A stretch of DNA of 64,000 nt from the NCBI RefSeq assembly GCF_037201815.1, contig NZ_CP147407.1, positions 3,170,723 through 3,234,722 on the forward strand, written 5' to 3'. Every line of letters starts with the position of its first letter. The first letter of the stretch is position 1. Below, piece after piece: positions 61,542-64,000 of this stretch. Under the pieces are notes generated by a model. That model saw only the letters and a list, made by a program, of their open reading frames with translations, was not told the origin of the DNA and did no database searches. Made by a program: the position numbers and the translations under genes. This stretch comes from Metabacillus sp. FJAT-52054. Its GTDB lineage: Bacteria; Bacillota; Bacilli; Bacillales; Bacillaceae.

Positions 61542-62069
61542 TTAAACATAGCCTATCATATTTTTTAAGTAATCTATTTTTCTTAAATCTTTATAATTAT
61601 TTTTGTCTGCCCGGTAACTATCCTTTGAAGAAGATTTGTAAACATTCAAATACTGCGAAGGATTTAGTAAATAATACTTTGCGTTCCCCATTTGATGTAT
61701 TTCTAAATCTTCTAATTGTACCCCTGCGAAATTTGGTAAAGTGTCGATAATACCAAATTCAACTGATAATCCCTCTTTATAGAACCCGTGCTCATGCAAG
61801 TCAATTAGGCTGTACTCCATTAAGGTCATGATTTTCACAATATCCATCCAGTTATGTATAGATCGTTCCGGCGGCACTTCCCATCCTCTTTTATCGCCTG
61901 GTACATGAATGTCTATGTCTTGAGCATCCCAGCTCTCCCCCGTAATCACTTCTAAACCAACCGATCCCATTAACAACGGAATAACCTCAATTTCATTTAG
62001 TTTTTTGGAAATTTTAATGAACTCATTAAACTTGTGATTATCTATTTCCCCCACCACTTTCAGCTTCAT
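61542..62069 (-). CDS. Probable nucleotidyltransferase-fold protein, AT-rich gene
   Basis: A 175-aa protein. MGSVGLEVITGESWDAQDIDIHV has the GS...DxD pattern of minimal nucleotidyltransferases, but the rest is not recognisable, and a third acidic residue is uncertain (SVEFGIID). Codon use is clearly more AT-rich than in neighbours, and it sits in a region with repeats and a gene remnant, which suggests acquired DNA. ATG at 62069; no strong Shine-Dalgarno is visible. Confidence 0.55.
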   Translation of the reverse strand: MKLKVVGEIDNHKFNEFIKISKKLNEIEVIPLLMGSVGLEVITGESWDAQDIDIHVPGDKRGWEVPPERSIHNWMDIVKIMTLMEYSLIDLHEHGFYKEGLSVEFGIIDTLPNFAGVQLEDLEIHQMGNAKYYLLNPSQYLNVYKSSSKDSYRADKNNYKDLRKIDYLKNMIGYV

Positions 62070-62130
62070 TTAATTGAAGTTTATCATACGCTTCTGCAAT
62101 TGGAATTATATCCCTATACCTTATTGTTAA

Positions 62131-62244
62131 TATTCAGGTAATCACCCGTTTGAAAATGGATGGTTGTTTAATCCACGCTTTTTTATCATTCAAGAAGAAT
62201 GGGAACAGATGTTAAAAGGTGCTTCGGAACACCTTGCTGTCTAA
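62131..62244 (+). pseudogene. Possible 3' remnant of a decayed gene
   Basis: A 37-codon open stretch before a TAA reads with protein-like composition (GNHPFENGWLFNPRFF, IQEEWEQMLKGASEHLAV). An in-frame TAA (62128) directly precedes it and there is no start codon or ribosome binding site. A terminator-like hairpin follows at 62281-62319. It may be the tail of a lost gene. Confidence 0.35.
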
Positions 62245-62280
62245 TAAGTCCTGCTCAGAGAAAATGATTTAAATTGTCCT

Positions 62281-62319
62281 CACCCCTGGGATTCTGTATG
62301 GCCATTCCGGGGGTTTTTT
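62281..62319 (+). terminator. Orphan terminator-like hairpin
   Basis: ACCCC...GGGGGT with inner TGG/CCA pairing, then six T on the plus strand. No intact plus-strand gene precedes it; it fits the remnant at 62131. Confidence 0.45.
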
Positions 62320-62369
62320 AAATATGGCTATGTTAAAGCAAGAATTATGCTGATTTTTAACCCCTATTA

Positions 62370-62442
62370 ATTGGAGCGGAAGGCATGAGGCTCACCGCCC
62401 CCAAAGGATAAGCGAACGCCTGCAAGGGAAATCAACAGCCAA
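62370..62442. repeat. Dispersed palindromic repeat, degenerate copy (E3)
   Basis: Starts TTGGAGCGGAAGG and has GGCTCACCGCCC in the middle and GGGAAATCAACAGCC at the end, recalling E2 with a large internal deletion and several changes. Part of the gene-free stretch 62070-62679 (610 bp). Confidence 0.6.
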
Positions 62443-62487
62443 GTTTAACAGAGCTTTTAAAAAAGTAATTCGAACAATTATGGGTTA

Positions 62488-62618
62488 GGCTGATTGGAGC
62501 GGAAGGTGCGACACTCCTGCGGGAGCAGCGGGACAGGTGAGACCCCGCAGGCGCTTGCGCCGCGGAGGCTCACCGCCCGCCCCGCGGAAAGGGAGTATCC
62601 TGCAGCGGAAATCAGCCA
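62488..62618. repeat. Dispersed palindromic repeat, full 131-bp copy (E2)
   Basis: GGCTGATTGGAGCGGAAG at the left and CAGCGGAAATCAGCC at the right form terminal inverted repeats. The GC-rich interior can fold into further hairpins (CTCCTGCGGGAG; CAGGCGCTTGCGCC). I have seen this sort of element in intergenic regions of Bacillaceae genomes, but know no accepted name. A frame on the minus strand across it is not a gene. Confidence 0.8.
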
Positions 62619-62641
62619 AAACCAAACTTATTTGTAGCCAA

Positions 62642-62676
62642 GAAAAAGACACCCGCCACATAATCGAGTGTCTTTC
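62642..62676 (-). terminator. Terminator after the PAS/kinase gene
   Basis: AAGACACTC/GGGTGTCTT pairing around a 12-nt loop and five T on the minus strand. Confidence 0.7.
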
Positions 62677-62679
62677 CAA

Positions 62680-64000
62680 TTAATCCATTTCGCTTGCCGG
62701 AATTAATATTTGTCCATTCAAGTCCCGCTGCAGGAGGGTTTGAAGAATGAGTTTTGATAAAAGGCTCGGCTGATAGGGCTTAACTAGATAATCGCTTGCC
62801 CCAAGCTGAATTCCTTTTTCTTTCTCTTCAAGGGCCGATGAAATGAAGATCGGCACCTGTTTCAACTTTTCACATCCCTTTACTTCTTCAAGCACATCCC
62901 ATCCGGTGTAGGACGGGTCATCGAGCATAATATCCAAAACGACGGCATCTGGACGCTGCTCTCTGATTTGATGCAATGCTTCTTTTCCGTTTGTAAATAT
63001 TTCAACCTTTAGATGGCTCTCCTCTAGCTCGGTCTTCAGCAGATTCGCCAGATTCAAGTCATCTTCAATAATAATGACATTGGTGTAAGTATGATCTGAT
63101 GAAGTTTCCTCCGCAGATTCATTTACCATTTGGATAACAAGCGGGAGGCGCACTGTGAATACACTGCCTTTTCCTAGCTCAGATTGAACACTGATCATTC
63201 CTTCATGGGCTTTGACAATTTCTTTTACAATTGCAAGCCCAAGACCTGTTCCGCCGATTCTTCGGCGATCGGAGTTATCGACTCTGTAGAACTTATTGAA
63301 TAATTTATCCATCGCTTCCGGAGGAATCCCCAGTCCTTCATCTTTGACGGAGATATTCAAGTACTGTTCCTCTTCATAGACAAGAATTTCAATATTTCCT
63401 CCATTAGGAGAATATTTGATTGCGTTGCTGATCAGATTGCTGAATACCTGTGATAGTTTATCCTTGTCTCCAAGCACCAGCGTTTGCTCTGTCATTCGTT
63501 CCAGTTTTATCAGATGCTGAGCGGCGTGAATTTGCTGCAATTCAGCAAGCTGCTGCAGAAGGGGAAACAAGTCATCGTATTTCTTTTCATAGGTTTGTTT
63601 TCCGGCTTCCATACGCTGGACATCCAAAAAGTCATTTATTAAGGATGTGAGACGCTTTGCTTCCTGGAAAATCGTCGTTAAATATTTTTTCTGGCGTTCT
63701 GGTTTGAGTTCTTTATGCAGCATCAGCTCTGTAAACCCGAGTACGCTTGCAAGCGGTGTTCGAAGTTCATGGCTAACCGTGCTGACGAACTCTGATTTCA
63801 TTTTATCCACTTCGTACTCATGAGTAATATCGCGGTGAACGATTACGGTTCCTATTCGATGGTCCATTCGGTAAAGGGGCTCTACATATACTTTAATGAC
63901 CTGCGTTCCCGAATCTCCCCGAAGCTGGTAATGGAAGGATTCAAGCTCTTGGTCTTTTACTTCTGCAAAGACTGCCTTTTGAAAAAAGGTCCTAAATTCC
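62680..64000 (-). CDS. PAS-histidine kinase with C-terminal receiver domain (5' end beyond window)
   Basis: The frame is open through the right edge; the first Met inside the window (63867) is not the real start because the upstream codons (FRTFFQKAVFAEVKDQ..) continue a PAS domain. After it come a HisKA domain with VSTVSHELRTPLASVLG, a HATPase domain (NLISNAIKYSP, DEGLGIPPE, GGTGLGLAIVK) and a receiver domain (IIEDD, VVLDIML, LVKPY). It is a hybrid kinase, so a separate phosphotransfer partner or the receiver itself acts as output. At least 440 aa. Confidence 0.9.
   Translation of the reverse strand, partial: EFRTFFQKAVFAEVKDQELESFHYQLRGDSGTQVIKVYVEPLYRMDHRIGTVIVHRDITHEYEVDKMKSEFVSTVSHELRTPLASVLGFTELMLHKELKPERQKKYLTTIFQEAKRLTSLINDFLDVQRMEAGKQTYEKKYDDLFPLLQQLAELQQIHAAQHLIKLERMTEQTLVLGDKDKLSQVFSNLISNAIKYSPNGGNIEILVYEEEQYLNISVKDEGLGIPPEAMDKLFNKFYRVDNSDRRRIGGTGLGLAIVKEIVKAHEGMISVQSELGKGSVFTVRLPLVIQMVNESAEETSSDHTYTNVIIIEDDLNLANLLKTELEESHLKVEIFTNGKEALHQIREQRPDAVVLDIMLDDPSYTGWDVLEEVKGCEKLKQVPIFISSALEEKEKGIQLGASDYLVKPYQPSLLSKLILQTLLQRDLNGQILIPASEMD

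Noticed and set aside
62485..62679. 64-aa open frame on the minus strand
   Set aside because: It lies across the dispersed repeat E2 and has no ribosome binding site.

Overview
The window looks like chromosomal DNA of a spore-forming, Gram-positive Bacillaceae species. Evidence: a spore-coat transglutaminase gene (tgl), strong AGGAGG ribosome binding sites, TnrA and CcpA type operators, TPP riboswitches, factor-independent terminators after most transcription units, and gene families typical of Bacillus and close relatives (possibly Metabacillus-like; this is a guess from gene content only). There are no rRNA or tRNA genes, transposases, prophage genes or CRISPR arrays. Both edges cut a gene: a formate dehydrogenase-like molybdoenzyme on the left and a PAS/histidine kinase/receiver protein on the right.

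Layout. 1-7.2 kb: molybdenum oxidoreductase, HemD-like protein, membrane protein, STAS protein, methyl-accepting chemotaxis protein, short-chain dehydrogenase. 7.6-19 kb: an RsbR-type STAS protein, a GntR/ABC export operon, two sugar-metabolism genes, a GC-rich tandem array with a 102-bp period, then a response regulator/PP2C phosphatase convergent with a CheR-type methyltransferase and a CHASE3 hybrid kinase. The last three match the RsbY/RsbM/RsbK sigma-B switch known from the Bacillus cereus group. 19.1-24.7 kb: a free-standing small RNA candidate, L,D-transpeptidase, peptide transporter and the ammonium transporter/PII operon with two TnrA boxes. 24.8-31.1 kb: a gas vesicle operon of twelve genes (gvpQ-B-R-N-F-G-L-S-K-J-T-U). 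31.3-46.2 kb: paired LysR/HxlR regulators opposite a quinone-oxidoreductase-like gene, a second tandem array, cytochrome-oxidase assembly factor, uppP, alpha-amylase, a glycine-betaine type ABC transporter, and the thiazole branch of thiamine synthesis behind two consecutive TPP riboswitches. 46.2-64 kb: ordinary metabolic, cell-wall and transport genes, spore transglutaminase, an AT-rich stretch with decayed material, and three copies of a dispersed palindromic repeat.

The most interesting connection is general stress. The window holds five sigma-B signalling-type proteins (RsbY, RsbM, RsbK, an RsbR paralogue with both phosphorylatable threonines, and a degenerate STAS protein). I also see sigma-B type promoters, near GTTTAA-N13-15-GGGWAW, in front of the gas vesicle operon, the osmoprotectant transporter, a small YtxH-like membrane protein and a DUF3243 gene. 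This suggests, without proof, that buoyancy or cell-density control is part of the general stress response in this organism.

Other signals worth following are the unidentified ~115-nt RNA with its own promoter and terminator, the two intergenic tandem arrays, the tandem TPP riboswitches with different antiterminator pairings, and an attenuator-like leader before a TauE/SafE permease. Where I adopted a start codon inside a longer open frame, the reason is given in the entry.
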